A stretch of 64,000 nucleotides of DNA from Paenarthrobacter sp. DKR-5. Its GTDB lineage: Bacteria; Actinomycetota; Actinomycetes; Actinomycetales; Micrococcaceae. A program made the translations under genes and the position numbers. Positions 55,418 through 63,739 of the stretch are shown piece by piece (the first letter of the stretch is position 1; each line of letters begins with the position of its first letter). The stretch covers positions 372,001 to 436,000 of the forward strand of contig NZ_JAHBOI010000001.1 of assembly GCF_018531425.1 (NCBI RefSeq), given 5' to 3'. The notes below the pieces were generated by a model. That model saw nothing but the letters and a program-made list of their open reading frames with translations. It was not told the DNA's origin and did no database searches.

Positions 55418-56470
55418 ATGACTTCCCAGTTGACCGTCGCCGTTGCCGTTCCCCTGGAGCCGGAACTCGTTGAGGAGATCCGGCGGACGGACCCGTCCGT
55501 GACGGTGCTCTACGATCCGGACCTGCTCCCGCCGGAGCGCTACCCGGCGGACCACGCAGGCGACCCGGCCTTCACCCGCACCCCGGAGCAGGAGGAACGG
55601 TACTGGAGCATGCTCGACGCCGCGGACGTGCTGTTCGGCTTTCCCAACGAAAGCGCCGCGGGTCTTGCGCGGATCGCGGCCTCCAACCCCAACCTCCGCT
55701 GGGTCCACGCGATGGCCGCCGGGGCAGGCGGCGCGGTCAAGGCCGCCGGCCTGAGCCCGGAGAACCTGGAGCGGATCACCGTCACCACCTCCGCGGGAGT
55801 CCACTCGCTGCCGCTGGCCGAATTCGGCATCATGGGCGTCCTCAACGGCTTCAAACGAACCGCGGAACTGGCCCAGGACCAGCGGGCCAAAATCTGGCCG
55901 GAACTGCGCACACCGACCCGGATGGCCAATGGCTCCCGTGTGGTCGTGACGGGCCTCGGCGAAATCGGTCTTGAGACCGCCCGCCTGGCCCGCGCACTCG
56001 GCATGAAGGTCAGCGGCACGAAACGCACGGTCGAGGAGATCGACGGCATCGACCGCGTGACCACGAACAAAAATCTGCCGGAGCTGCTGGCGGAGGCGGA
56101 TGCCGTGATCAACACGCTGCCCGGCACCCCGTTCACGGAACGGCTGTTCAACCGGGAGGTCTTTGGCGCGATGCGCCACGGAACGGTCCTGGTCAACGTG
56201 GGCCGCGGCACCGTGGTGGACGAGGAAGCCCTGCTCGAGGCACTGGACGAAGGACGCGTCAGCTACGCATGCCTCGACGTGTTCGCAGTCGAACCGCTGC
56301 CCTCCGGGAGCCCGCTGTGGGACCACCCCCGTGTCATGGTCTCGCCGCACACCTCGGCCCTCAACGCATCGGAGAACCGCTACATCACGGAGCGCTTCTG
56401 CTCGAACCTGCGCAAGTTCCTCGACGGGGAACCGCTGCCGCACGTCGTCGACCCGGTGCACTTCTACTGA
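55418..56470 (+). CDS. D-2-hydroxyacid dehydrogenase
   Basis: 350 residues from the ATG at 55418. Upstream ATGs at 55406 and 55409 overlap the -10 TATGAT, so the mRNA probably begins at or next to 55418 and is leaderless; there is no ribosome site. It interconverts 2-hydroxyacids and 2-oxoacids with NAD(P)H. Visible are the Rossmann motif VVVTGLGEIGLETARLA, the catalytic Arg in VNVGRGTVVDE, Glu in DVFAVEPLP and His in VSPHTSALN, so the triad is complete. The TSAGVHSLPLAEF segment is typical of the family. The substrate is unknown. Confidence 0.9.
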   Translation: MTSQLTVAVAVPLEPELVEEIRRTDPSVTVLYDPDLLPPERYPADHAGDPAFTRTPEQEERYWSMLDAADVLFGFPNESAAGLARIAASNPNLRWVHAMAAGAGGAVKAAGLSPENLERITVTTSAGVHSLPLAEFGIMGVLNGFKRTAELAQDQRAKIWPELRTPTRMANGSRVVVTGLGEIGLETARLARALGMKVSGTKRTVEEIDGIDRVTTNKNLPELLAEADAVINTLPGTPFTERLFNREVFGAMRHGTVLVNVGRGTVVDEEALLEALDEGRVSYACLDVFAVEPLPSGSPLWDHPRVMVSPHTSALNASENRYITERFCSNLRKFLDGEPLPHVVDPVHFY

Positions 56471-56479
56471 TCCGGCACC

Positions 56480-56519
56480 GGCGGCTGCCCCGGGCCCGTT
56501 ACTGGGAGCCGCCCTTGTT
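56480..56519 (+). terminator. Likely terminator after the D-2-hydroxyacid dehydrogenase
   Basis: GGCGGCT (56480) and AGCCGCC (56507) pair across a 20-nt loop, followed by CTTGTTT. It overlaps the 3' end of the opposite small acidic gene. Confidence 0.5.
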
Positions 56520-56705
56520 TCCGGTTTTCTCGGCCTCTGCCGCGGCCTCCATGACGGAGTCGGGGATCTTCACCTCGCCCAGCGCCTCGTCCTGAATGTC
56601 GTCGGCGTTGCCGTGCGCCCCGGCCTTGTTGTCTGCGGCGTTGTCCGCGGCCTCGCCGGTCCGGTCCTGCTTCTCAGCCTCGCTCATGATCTCAGCCTCA
56701 CTCAT
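56499..56705 (-). CDS. Small acidic hypothetical protein
   Basis: 68 residues, highly acidic and Ala-rich, with no Cys and almost no hydrophobic residues, so probably disordered. It begins with a duplicated motif, MSEAEIMSEAEK; the second ATG at 56687 has GAGG 8 bases upstream and may be the real start. Its start region is back to back with the LapA-like gene. No family is recognised. It may be a stress-related hydrophilic protein, but this is a guess. Confidence 0.5.
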   Translation of the reverse strand: MSEAEIMSEAEKQDRTGEAADNAADNKAGAHGNADDIQDEALGEVKIPDSVMEAAAEAEKTGNKGGSQ

Positions 56706-56756
56706 TGACCCAGAAGACCACGATCCGCAGGCGAGGTCAACGCTGCCGGCACGGGG

Positions 56757-56784
56757 TTGCCAGAACCCATATAGTCAGTACGCT
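56757..56784 (+). promoter_or_regulatory. Promoter for a likely leaderless LapA-like mRNA
   Basis: TTGCCA (56757-56762), a 16-bp spacer and TACGCT (56779-56784) lie 7 bases before the ATG at 56792. No ribosome site fits between, so transcription probably starts at the ATG. Confidence 0.45.
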
Positions 56785-56791
56785 TACTAAC

Positions 56792-57220
56792 ATGAGCACC
56801 GAACCGTTCAAGGAACCCGCCCGAGACGAAACGCCGCCTGCGCCGACCGCGACGGCCGGCACTCCTGACTCCGTCGTCAGCCGCGCACAGGGTCGGGCGA
56901 CTCCCGCACCGGGCACCGACACCGCCGGCCGACCCGGCACAGCCGCCGGGACCCAGACCGCACCGCGGTCCGAAGTCACCCGGGCCGGTGTGGTGTGGGT
57001 CAGCGTGGCCGTCGCCCTTGTCCTGCTGGTGGGACTGATCGTCTTCATCCTGCAAAACCAGGACGTGGCGCTGGTGCACTTCCTCGGCTTCGAAGGGTCG
57101 GTGCCGGTCGGCATGGCCCTTTTCATCGCGGCTGTCGCGGGCGGCGTGCTCGTGGGCATCGCCGGCGCCGTGCGGATCACTCAGCTGCGGCTGCGCGACC
57201 GCCGGCAGCGCCGCGCCTGA
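56792..57220 (+). CDS. LapA/DUF1049 domain membrane protein
   Basis: 142 residues from the ATG at 56792. A ~65-residue polar N-terminus rich in Thr, Pro and Ala is followed by two membrane helices: GVVWVSVAVALVLLVGLIVF and VGMALFIAAVAGGVLVGIAG. The ILQNQDVALVHFLGFEGSVP loop between them is the typical LapA (YciS) loop. In proteobacteria LapA acts in lipopolysaccharide assembly; Gram-positive relatives have an unknown role. It is a single gene with a promoter close to the start. Confidence 0.8.
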   Translation: MSTEPFKEPARDETPPAPTATAGTPDSVVSRAQGRATPAPGTDTAGRPGTAAGTQTAPRSEVTRAGVVWVSVAVALVLLVGLIVFILQNQDVALVHFLGFEGSVPVGMALFIAAVAGGVLVGIAGAVRITQLRLRDRRQRRA

Positions 57221-57290
57221 CCTCCGCCGCCGCGCCGAATCCTCGGGCCCTGGTTACGATTCCCGGCCCCCCGACAAGAAGGAGACGATC

Positions 57291-57488
57291 ATGGAACAGG
57301 CCAGCTTCCCCACGGGCTCGGAGCCGGACCCGCGCCCGGACCCCGCCCACCCGGGGCCCGGCGAGGCCCAGCCCGGCCAGCCCGATCCGGGCCGCGCGCC
57401 CGAGCCCGGGCCTTTCGAGCCGCCAACGGCGCCACCGACGGGTCCCGGCGAGCCCGGTCCGGACATTCCCCCGATCCTGCCGGGCTGA
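57291..57488 (+). CDS. Small Pro/Gly-rich hypothetical protein
   Basis: 65 residues, more than one third Pro and Gly, certainly disordered. A strong ribosome site AAGGAG lies 7 bases before the ATG, which supports translation. It precedes the Rieske-domain gene by 21 bp in the same direction, so they probably form an operon. No function can be assigned. Confidence 0.55.
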   Translation: MEQASFPTGSEPDPRPDPAHPGPGEAQPGQPDPGRAPEPGPFEPPTAPPTGPGEPGPDIPPILPG

Positions 57489-57509
57489 GCCGGAAGCAAG
57501 GAGCCCACT

Positions 57510-58397
57510 GTGAAACTCACCGGAACACTCGAACTGCTCGACCACCTGGAGAAGGCGGACGTCCTCGATCCGGCCGCCACCTGGCTGCGTAAGGCCGCGC
57601 GGGCGACAGTCCGGCCGCAATGGCTGCGGGACGCCCTGCACGGCGTGCCCTTTGGACACCCGCTCCATCCCGTCGCAGCCCAGGTGCCGGTTGGCGCCTG
57701 GACCTCGGCTGCCGTGCTGGACCTCGTACCGGGTGCGGAGCGCGCCTCCGCCATCCTCGTCGGCACCGGGCTGGCTGCGGCGGCCCCGGCTGTCATCTCC
57801 GGAGCGACGGACCTGTCCGAACTGCACGAGCAGCAGCAGCGGGTGGGAGTCGTCCATGCCAGCGCGAACGCCGCTGCCACCTGCCTGTATGCCCTGTCGC
57901 TGGCCCAACGGCTGCGCGGGAAGCACGTGAGCGGCAAACTTCTCGGCTATGCAGGCTTCGGCGTGGCAACTGCGGGCGCCTTCCTCGGCGGCCACTTGGC
58001 CTACCACCAGGCCGCAGGGGCGAACCACGCCGAAGAAGTGCCGCACCGCACTCCCCCCGGATGGCACTCCATCGGCAGGCTCGAGGAGTTCACGGACGGC
58101 AAGCCGCAGCAGGTGATGCTCGACACGGTTCCACTCTTCGTGCTGCGCCAGGGCGACGAGGTTCAGGTGTTGGCCGACGCGTGCAGCCACCTTGCCGGTC
58201 CCCTGCACGAAGGCAAAATCAGCCGGCAGCAGGTCTCCGGGCGCGCCGAGGACTGCGTCCAGTGCCCCTGGCACGGCAGCACCTTCTCGCTGCGCACCGG
58301 CGAGGTGGTGACCGGTCCTGCAAGCGCCGGGCAGCCGGTCTTCCAGAGCCGCGTGGTCGACGGCGTCGTCGAAGCCCGGCTCCCGGGAGCCGGCTGA
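57510..58397 (+). CDS. Rieske (2Fe-2S) protein with DUF2231 membrane domain
   Basis: 295 residues from a GTG at 57510 with AAGGAG upstream. The N-terminal ~165 residues are a DUF2231 membrane domain starting with GHPLHPVAAQVPVGAWTSAA, with four hydrophobic helices. The C-terminal ~105 residues are a Rieske domain with cluster ligands in DACSHLAGPLHEG (C-x-H) and CPWHGSTFS (C-x2-H). An extra Cys pair (EDCVQC) overlaps the second box. It is probably a membrane-bound electron-transfer protein. The partner is unknown. Confidence 0.87.
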   Translation: MKLTGTLELLDHLEKADVLDPAATWLRKAARATVRPQWLRDALHGVPFGHPLHPVAAQVPVGAWTSAAVLDLVPGAERASAILVGTGLAAAAPAVISGATDLSELHEQQQRVGVVHASANAAATCLYALSLAQRLRGKHVSGKLLGYAGFGVATAGAFLGGHLAYHQAAGANHAEEVPHRTPPGWHSIGRLEEFTDGKPQQVMLDTVPLFVLRQGDEVQVLADACSHLAGPLHEGKISRQQVSGRAEDCVQCPWHGSTFSLRTGEVVTGPASAGQPVFQSRVVDGVVEARLPGAG

Positions 58398-58423
58398 GAT
58401 CCTCCGGATGGACCGCGACGCGC

Positions 58424-58478
58424 GAAAGGCCGGCAACGGCGGGATTCCGTGAGGAAATCCCGCCGTTGCCGGCCTTTC
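58424..58478. terminator. Bidirectional terminator with a perfect 23-bp stem
   Basis: The arms 58424-58446 and 58456-58478 are perfectly complementary over 23 bp, with a 9-nt loop, and each end carries a GAAAGG/CCTTTC edge that supplies a short U-run on either strand. It separates the convergent Rieske gene and ABC operon. Confidence 0.8.
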
Positions 58479-58528
58479 GGCCGCTTGGTCGGACGGTCCG
58501 GCTCAGGCGGCGTCGGCGAACCGTGCGG

Positions 58529-59251
58529 CTACAGCACCCGGCTCAGGAAGGCCTTGGTCCGGTCCTGCGTGGGCCGGTCGAAGATATCCGCCGGAGTGCC
58601 TTCCTCCACGATGTAGCCCTGGTCCATGAAGATCACCCGGTCGGCCACTTCACGGGCGAAGCCCATCTCATGGGACACGACCACCATCGTCATCCCTTCC
58701 CCGGCCAGGCGTTTCATCACGGCCAGCACGTCTCCGACCGTTTCCGGGTCGAGCGCGGACGTTGGTTCGTCAAAGAGCATGACGGTGGGATCCATGGCAA
58801 GCGCCCGGGCGATGGCGACACGCTGCTGTTGTCCGCCCGAGAGGGAGCTGGGGTAAACGTCTGCCTTGTCGGAGAGTCCCACCTTGGCCAGGAGTTCCAG
58901 CGCCTTCTCCTTGGTCACTTCCCGGGATTTCTTCGCCACCTTGATGGGGGCAATCATCACGTTGTCGAGCACCTTCATGTGCGGGAACAGGTTGAACTGC
59001 TGAAACACCATGCCCACGTCCCTGCGCACAAGGACCCTGTCGAGCTTCGAATTGCCGAGGTCATGGCCGTTGATGACGACGCTGCCTGCCGTGATCGTCT
59101 CCAGCAGGTTCAAACAACGGAGGAAGGTGCTCTTGCCAGACCCCGAAGGCCCGATCACACAGACAACTTCGCTGGGTTTGATCTCGCAGTCGATGCTCTT
59201 GAGGACCTCTACGTTTCCGTATTTCTTCTGCAGGCCTTTGACGGAAATCAT
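58529..59251 (-). CDS. Polar amino acid ABC transporter ATPase (GlnQ type)
   Basis: 240 residues. Walker A is [19 protein letters not shown], the signature is [19 protein letters not shown], Walker B is [14 protein letters not shown], and the H-loop is [15 protein letters not shown]. This set is that of the PAAT-family ATPases. The ATG overlaps the upstream permease stop (ATGA). It powers the importer made by the two permeases and the binding protein. It is the last gene of the four-gene operon. Confidence 0.95.
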   Translation of the reverse strand: MISVKGLQKKYGNVEVLKSIDCEIKPSEVVCVIGPSGSGKSTFLRCLNLLETITAGSVVINGHDLGNSKLDRVLVRRDVGMVFQQFNLFPHMKVLDNVMIAPIKVAKKSREVTKEKALELLAKVGLSDKADVYPSSLSGGQQQRVAIARALAMDPTVMLFDEPTSALDPETVGDVLAVMKRLAGEGMTMVVVSHEMGFAREVADRVIFMDQGYIVEEGTPADIFDRPTQDRTKAFLSRVL

Positions 59252-59988
59252 TTCTCTCCTCGAACTTGAAGTAGCGGTTCTTCGGCCAGCAGGTCGGTGC
59301 TTGCCGGTCCCAGGTCAACGGCCTGCGGGCGCCCGAGCGATACCGTCAGTCGCTTCTCGTACCAGCGGCCGAATTTCCCCAACGGGTAGCAGATGACGAA
59401 GTAGATGGCCCCGACCACAACGAATGTCAGCAGCGGCAGCATCGTGGTGGTCCCGATGATCTTGCCGGCCTGCGTGAGGTCGACGAATCCAATCACCGAC
59501 ACGAGGGATGAATCCTTGATCATCGCCAAAATAATCCCCGTCCACGGGGGAACGACCACCCTCATCGCCTGCGGCACAATGATGTAGCGGAACTTGAGGA
59601 AGTAGTTCATCCCCAGCGCCTCCGCCGCTTCGAACTGGCCGCGCGGAACCGACTCCAAACCCCCGCGGACGACTTCGGCGATGTACGCGCTCACGAACAG
59701 CGTCAGGGCTATGGCTCCGCAGGCCAGCTTCGAGAAAACTGCTCCCGGAATCAAGAGCGGCAACGCGAAGAAGGTGAACAGCAAAATGATCAGCAGCGGA
59801 ATGCCGCGCAGGAGGTTGGTGTAAATGGCACTGACCCACCGGATGAAGCCGATGCTCGATGCCCTGGCCAGGCCGACGAGCAGGCCGACGATGCTGCCGC
59901 CGACGGCCGAGATGATGCACAGAAGTGCAGTCATGCCCAGACCCTTTGCCAGCGGGAGCAGGAACTGTGCGTAATCACCCATTGCCAT
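59248..59988 (-). CDS. Amino acid ABC transporter permease 2
   Basis: 246 residues, start chosen at the ATG at 59988; GTG at 59991 and ATG at 59982 are possible. It is a PAAT-type permease with ~5 helices ([20 protein letters not shown]) and the EAA loop with [20 protein letters not shown] and [15 protein letters not shown]. The C-terminus has a hydrophilic tail of ~35 residues ([20 protein letters not shown]) not seen in the other permease. It pairs with permease 1 whose stop lies 4 bp upstream. Confidence 0.93.
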   Translation of the reverse strand: MAMGDYAQFLLPLAKGLGMTALLCIISAVGGSIVGLLVGLARASSIGFIRWVSAIYTNLLRGIPLLIILLFTFFALPLLIPGAVFSKLACGAIALTLFVSAYIAEVVRGGLESVPRGQFEAAEALGMNYFLKFRYIIVPQAMRVVVPPWTGIILAMIKDSSLVSVIGFVDLTQAGKIIGTTTMLPLLTFVVVGAIYFVICYPLGKFGRWYEKRLTVSLGRPQAVDLGPASTDLLAEEPLLQVRGEK

Positions 59989-59991
59989 CAC

Positions 59992-60645
59992 CTACCATCT
60001 GAAAAGCCTCTTCTCTCCGATTCGTGACCCCAGGGCGAGGACGGAGGAAACTGCGTAGTACAGCAGCGCGCCGACGGTGAATACCTCGAAAGTGCGCAGC
60101 GTGTCGGAGTTCACGGTCATCAACGCTTCGGTCAGTTCGGGCAGCGCGATCACGGAGGCCACCGAGGAGAACAGGAACAGCAGGATGAACTGGTTCGTCA
60201 GGGCCGGGAACACCTTGCGGATCCCTGGCGTGAACACGGCATACCGGAAGGTCTGCCCGGAGCTCATGCCGAGCGCGTGCGCCGCCTCCCGGAGGCCACC
60301 AGGAACGGACTCGAAACCGGCCCTGAGGATTTCCGCGACGTAGGCACCATTGTTGATCGACAAGGCGATCAGGGCGGACCACAGCGGGTCCAGGTCGATC
60401 CCGACCTGCCCGAGACCGAAATAGATCAGGTACAGGACCACCAGCAGCGGCACATTCCGCACCACTTCGATGTAGGCGCCGCTGATCCTGCTCAGGACCC
60501 GCGAGGTGCCGACTTTGGCAAAATAGGCCAGCAGGCCCAGCACGCTCCCGACCAGGAAGCTTATGACGCTGATGTAGACGCTCATCCACAGTCCTTGAAA
60601 AATGACTGGTAGATAAGGGATCAGGTCACCGAGGTAAAACGACAT
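59992..60645 (-). CDS. Amino acid ABC transporter permease 1
   Basis: 217 residues. PAAT-family permease with LWMSVYISVISFLVGSVLGL and YIEVVRNVPLLVVLYLIYFG; the EAA loop is RAGFESVPGGLREAAHALGM. The ribosome site is weak. It lies 80 bp downstream of the binding-protein gene. Together with permease 2 it forms a heterodimeric channel. Substrate range is unknown, but an amino acid is near certain from the family. Confidence 0.93.
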   Translation of the reverse strand: MSFYLGDLIPYLPVIFQGLWMSVYISVISFLVGSVLGLLAYFAKVGTSRVLSRISGAYIEVVRNVPLLVVLYLIYFGLGQVGIDLDPLWSALIALSINNGAYVAEILRAGFESVPGGLREAAHALGMSSGQTFRYAVFTPGIRKVFPALTNQFILLFLFSSVASVIALPELTEALMTVNSDTLRTFEVFTVGALLYYAVSSVLALGSRIGEKRLFRW

Positions 60646-60725
60646 ACAGAACTCTCTTCGCCAAGCGACGGATTTCGGTGCTGCGCTTTGGCGCCCGACC
60701 GCCCGTGGACGGCCGGGCGCTCCCG

Positions 60726-61559
60726 CTACTGGTGGGAGATGACCTGGGGAAGGTCAGCGTTGAACCACTTCTTGTACAGCGACTGGTTCGTGCCCGAGCT
60801 GTTCAAATTGCGGATGAAGTTGTTCAGGTAGTTGACCCACACCTGGTCGCCCTGCTTCACTCCCATGGAAATGAGCGCCGGGCTGATCGGATCGCCGTCC
60901 AGCACCTGCAGGGAGGGATCCTTGGCGGCCGCGGCCCGAACGGTGGCAAAGCCTTCCATCACCGCGTCCACCTTGCCGGACTTGACCGCCTGGACGGCGT
61001 CGGCAATCGTGTCGAAGCGGACCACGGTGGTGTCGGGGAACTGCTTGGTCATCAGGGTGTCGTTGGTGCTGCCGCGCGCGACGGACACCTTCTTGCCCTT
61101 CAGATCGGCGATGCTCTTGATGGGGTTGTCCTTGCGGAACAGGGGCAGAGCACCGGAGGCGATGTACGGCATCGTGAAGTCCACGGCCTTCGCCCGCTCG
61201 TCGGTCGCCGTAAACGCGTCGATGTCGACGTCGACCCGGTTGGAGTCCAGGACCGGCTTCCGGCTGGTTCCGTCGGTGTTGACCATCTCCAGCTTTACGC
61301 CCAGAGCACTGGCGAGTTTCGCGGCAATGTCCGGTTCGTAGCCGACAATTTTGCCGCTGGCGTCCTGCGAGCTGTAGGGCGGATAGTCGGGCAGGACTCC
61401 TACTTTGAGCGTGCCGCTCTTGATGACTTGCTGGAGGCGGCTGTCTGCCGCGCTGGGTGCCCCCGCGCTCCCCGAGGATGAGCACCCCGTCAGCGCCAGC
61501 ATCGAAGCCATGGCCACCAAGGCCACCGGCGTCGCAACCTTCTTGAAAATACCCGTCAT
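60726..61559 (-). CDS. Amino acid-binding lipoprotein
   Basis: 277 residues. The signal MTGIFKKVATPVALVAMA continues to SMLALTGC, with Cys26 as the lipid anchor. The body is a family 3 solute-binding protein (GTLKVGVLPDYPPYSSQDAS, YEPDIAAKLASALGVKLEMV, ARGSTNDTLMTKQFP, GKVDAVMEGFATV). It is the first gene of the operon, with two IclR-type boxes in its promoter. Location beside a diaminopropionate ammonia-lyase gene suggests a diamino acid or serine-like ligand; this is inference. Confidence 0.93.
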   Translation of the reverse strand: MTGIFKKVATPVALVAMASMLALTGCSSSGSAGAPSAADSRLQQVIKSGTLKVGVLPDYPPYSSQDASGKIVGYEPDIAAKLASALGVKLEMVNTDGTSRKPVLDSNRVDVDIDAFTATDERAKAVDFTMPYIASGALPLFRKDNPIKSIADLKGKKVSVARGSTNDTLMTKQFPDTTVVRFDTIADAVQAVKSGKVDAVMEGFATVRAAAAKDPSLQVLDGDPISPALISMGVKQGDQVWVNYLNNFIRNLNSSGTNQSLYKKWFNADLPQVISHQ

Positions 61560-61613
61560 TGCGTTCCCAATCTTCGGAGGCCGTGCCGCGTTGCACGACC
61601 TAGGATGCGATAT

Positions 61614-61659
61614 AGATCACTATGCTGAACAGCGTACATCATGGTGTACAGCGAGCCAA
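61614..61659 (-). promoter_or_regulatory. Importer promoter with two tandem IclR-type boxes
   Basis: Minus-strand TTGGCT (61659-61654), a 17-bp spacer and TACGCT (61636-61631) form the promoter. Boxes at 61614-61631 and 61633-61650 match the palindrome upstream of the IclR gene at 14 and 13 of 18 positions and start 19 bp apart, the same phasing as at 55379. They cover the spacer, -10 and start site, consistent with repression. Confidence 0.6.
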
Positions 61660-61672
61660 GCTTAAATCCGAC

Positions 61673-62467
61673 TTATCCCATCGGACTGCCCAGGGTGCGG
61701 GCAAGCTCCTGAAGTTCCCCAACGATGGCGGCTTCCTGCTCGGACGAGAAGGTCGCCTTGAGCGCCGTCACCGACAGCCCAAGGCTCGGGCCGTGCACCC
61801 CCCGCGTCGGCACGGTAACCCCCACAGAGACTACGCCCAGGGTGGACTCCTCATCCTCGAAGGCGTACCCCTTGCGGCGCACTTCCTTCAGCTGTTCCTT
61901 CAGCTCCTCCGCCGTCCTCAGCGAGTTCGGCGTCATCACCGGCAGGTCCGTACCGTCCGGGAAGAGTTCGTCAATGTCGTGGTCCCGCAGCCGCGCCACC
62001 AGCGCCTTGCCGACGGCGCACAGCGACACCGGCATGCGGTCCCCGATGTTCGACGTCAGCCGCACGGCCGGGTGGCCCTCGTAGCGGGCCAGGTAGATCA
62101 CGTCCTTGCCGTCGAGCAGTGCGATGCGCACGGTTTCCTTCGACAGCGTCGGAGCGCTTTCACAAAACCGGTAGAACTCCTGCACCTCGTCGAGCCGGCT
62201 CAGGTAGGCGGCACCGAGTTCCACCAGCTTCCGCCCGAGCGCAAACCCGCCTCCCCGGCGCACGATCAGGTGGGCCTCCTCCAACGCGAGCAGCAGGTTG
62301 GAGGTGGAGGATTTGGGAATTCCGAGTTCGCGGGCGAGGTCGCTGAGCGAGACGACCCCTGTGGCCGAGGCCGCGAGCACGTCCAGGACCGCAGCGGCCC
62401 GGGTTACGGCGGGAGCCGGCGAGGCCGCACTCGCATGGGCCACGCCTTGAACACTCAGTTCGGTCAC
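61673..62467 (-). CDS. IclR-family transcriptional regulator
   Basis: 264 residues from a GTG at 62467, supported by GGGAG upstream. The winged HTH is at ~20-75 (AAAVLDVLAASATGVVSLSD, LARELGIPKSSTSNLLLALE). The effector domain follows (VRIALLDGKDVIYLARYEGH, MPVSLCAVGKALVARL, GYAFEDEESTLGVVSVGVTV). Its stop lies about 110 bp from the importer gene start, and the ammonia-lyase is divergent on the other side. Palindromic boxes at its own promoter and at two other promoters suggest a local regulon. The ligand is unknown. Confidence 0.92.
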   Translation of the reverse strand: MTELSVQGVAHASAASPAPAVTRAAAVLDVLAASATGVVSLSDLARELGIPKSSTSNLLLALEEAHLIVRRGGGFALGRKLVELGAAYLSRLDEVQEFYRFCESAPTLSKETVRIALLDGKDVIYLARYEGHPAVRLTSNIGDRMPVSLCAVGKALVARLRDHDIDELFPDGTDLPVMTPNSLRTAEELKEQLKEVRRKGYAFEDEESTLGVVSVGVTVPTRGVHGPSLGLSVTALKATFSSEQEAAIVGELQELARTLGSPMG

Positions 62468-62486
62468 GATTCTCCCTTGGTCGTTG

Positions 62487-62504
62487 TGTTCAGCATGCTG
62501 AACA
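62487..62504. promoter_or_regulatory. Perfect 18-bp palindrome, candidate IclR operator
   Basis: TGTTCAGCATGCTGAACA is fully self-complementary and lies 20 bp before the IclR start codon. A possible -10 TAGGAT at 62516-62511 would place it at the transcription start, giving autorepression. A much weaker second box may start at 62506 in the same 19-bp phase. Confidence 0.7.
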
Positions 62505-62608
62505 GGGAACATCCTATTGGAATCCTTCGGGACCGTCCACCGCTGGGCCGCCCCGGAGCGGGGAGTAGACTGGCGCACGCCCAGGCACCCCAGCGCAAGG
62601 AGTATCCG

Positions 62609-63739
62609 ATGAGCACCAGGTGGTATGCCAACCCGGCAGCCCGCGAATTCGTGGCGGCACCCGAACCGCGCGGCGTGCTGGACTTCCACCGCAGCCTGCC
62701 CGGCTACGCACCCACCGCGCTGCTGGAGCGGCCGGACCTGGCCCGGGAACTCGGCGTCGGGCGCGTCTTCGTGAAGCAGGAATCCTCCCGCTTCGGCCTG
62801 CCCGCCTTCAAGCTCCTCGGGGCTTCATGGGCGGTCTTCAGGGCATTGTCGGCCCGAGCCGGCCGCACCGAGGGCGGCTGGCAGCCCGATACGTTGGCAA
62901 GGCGGTTCGCCGGGGATCCGGATGCGCCGGTGTTGGTCTCGGCAACGGACGGCAACCACGGCCGCGCCGTGGCCCGCATGGCTGCCCGGATGGGACTTGC
63001 GGCGCGAATCTTCGTGCCCGAGGAGATCAGCCCGCGGGCCAAGGAGGCCATCACCAGCGAGGGCGCGGAACTGACGGCCCTTGCCCTCCCGTACGACGAC
63101 GTCGTGCGCGCGGCGGCGGACGCGGCACAGGCCGACCCGCGGAGCATCCTGGTCCAGGACACCGCATGGGAGGGCTACACCACGGTGCCCGGCTGGATTG
63201 TGGAGGGCTACTCCACCTTGTTCGCGGAGATTGACACACAGCTGCAGGACGCCGGTGCCGGGCGTCCCTCGATGGTGGTCACGCCCGTCGGCGTCGGTTC
63301 CCTCCTCCAAGCCACCGTGCGGCACTACCGCAAGCTGGGCGGGAGCCAGCCGGCGCTGCTGAGCGTCGAACCGGAATCGGCACCGTGCCTGCTGCGCTCC
63401 CTCGAGCAGGGCGAACGCACCTCGGTGCCCACCGGCCACACCATGATGGCCGGCTTGAACTGCGGGACGGTATCGCTCACCGCGTGGCCGGAGCTCTCCC
63501 GCGGGGTCGACGCCGCCGTCGTCATCGGCGAAGAGGACTGCCGGCGGGCGGTCAAGGACCTGGAGGAACTCGGTGTGGACTCCGGTCCGTGCGGGGCTGC
63601 GAGCCTGGCGGGGGCGCGGGCTGTGCTGGAGGACCCGAACCGGCGCGCCGACGTCGGGGCTGCGGCGGACGACGTCGTCGTGCTGCTGAGCACCGAAGGC
63701 CGCGCGGCGACCCCCGTGGAACCGCCCTACAGCGGCTGA
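62609..63739 (+). CDS. Diaminopropionate ammonia-lyase
   Basis: 376 residues from the ATG at 62609 with AAGGAG upstream. A PLP-dependent fold type II enzyme that splits 2,3-diaminopropionate to pyruvate and two ammonia. The PLP Lys is K68 in SRFGLPAFKLLGASWA, the cofactor Asn is in LVSATDGNHGRAVA, and the Gly-rich phosphate loop is VVTPVGVGSLLQA. MAGLNCGTVSLTAWP is conserved in the family. E. coli YgeX is a characterised member. A threonine dehydratase-like role is the main alternative. It is divergent from the IclR gene; its 3' end overlaps the globin gene by 13 bp. Confidence 0.88.
   Translation: MSTRWYANPAAREFVAAPEPRGVLDFHRSLPGYAPTALLERPDLARELGVGRVFVKQESSRFGLPAFKLLGASWAVFRALSARAGRTEGGWQPDTLARRFAGDPDAPVLVSATDGNHGRAVARMAARMGLAARIFVPEEISPRAKEAITSEGAELTALALPYDDVVRAAADAAQADPRSILVQDTAWEGYTTVPGWIVEGYSTLFAEIDTQLQDAGAGRPSMVVTPVGVGSLLQATVRHYRKLGGSQPALLSVEPESAPCLLRSLEQGERTSVPTGHTMMAGLNCGTVSLTAWPELSRGVDAAVVIGEEDCRRAVKDLEELGVDSGPCGAASLAGARAVLEDPNRRADVGAAADDVVVLLSTEGRAATPVEPPYSG

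Noticed and set aside
61673-62608. Ammonia-lyase frame reaching back to 61622 on the plus strand
   Set aside because: It is the antisense of the IclR gene; the conserved start MSTRWYANP at 62609 has a clear AAGGAG ribosome site.
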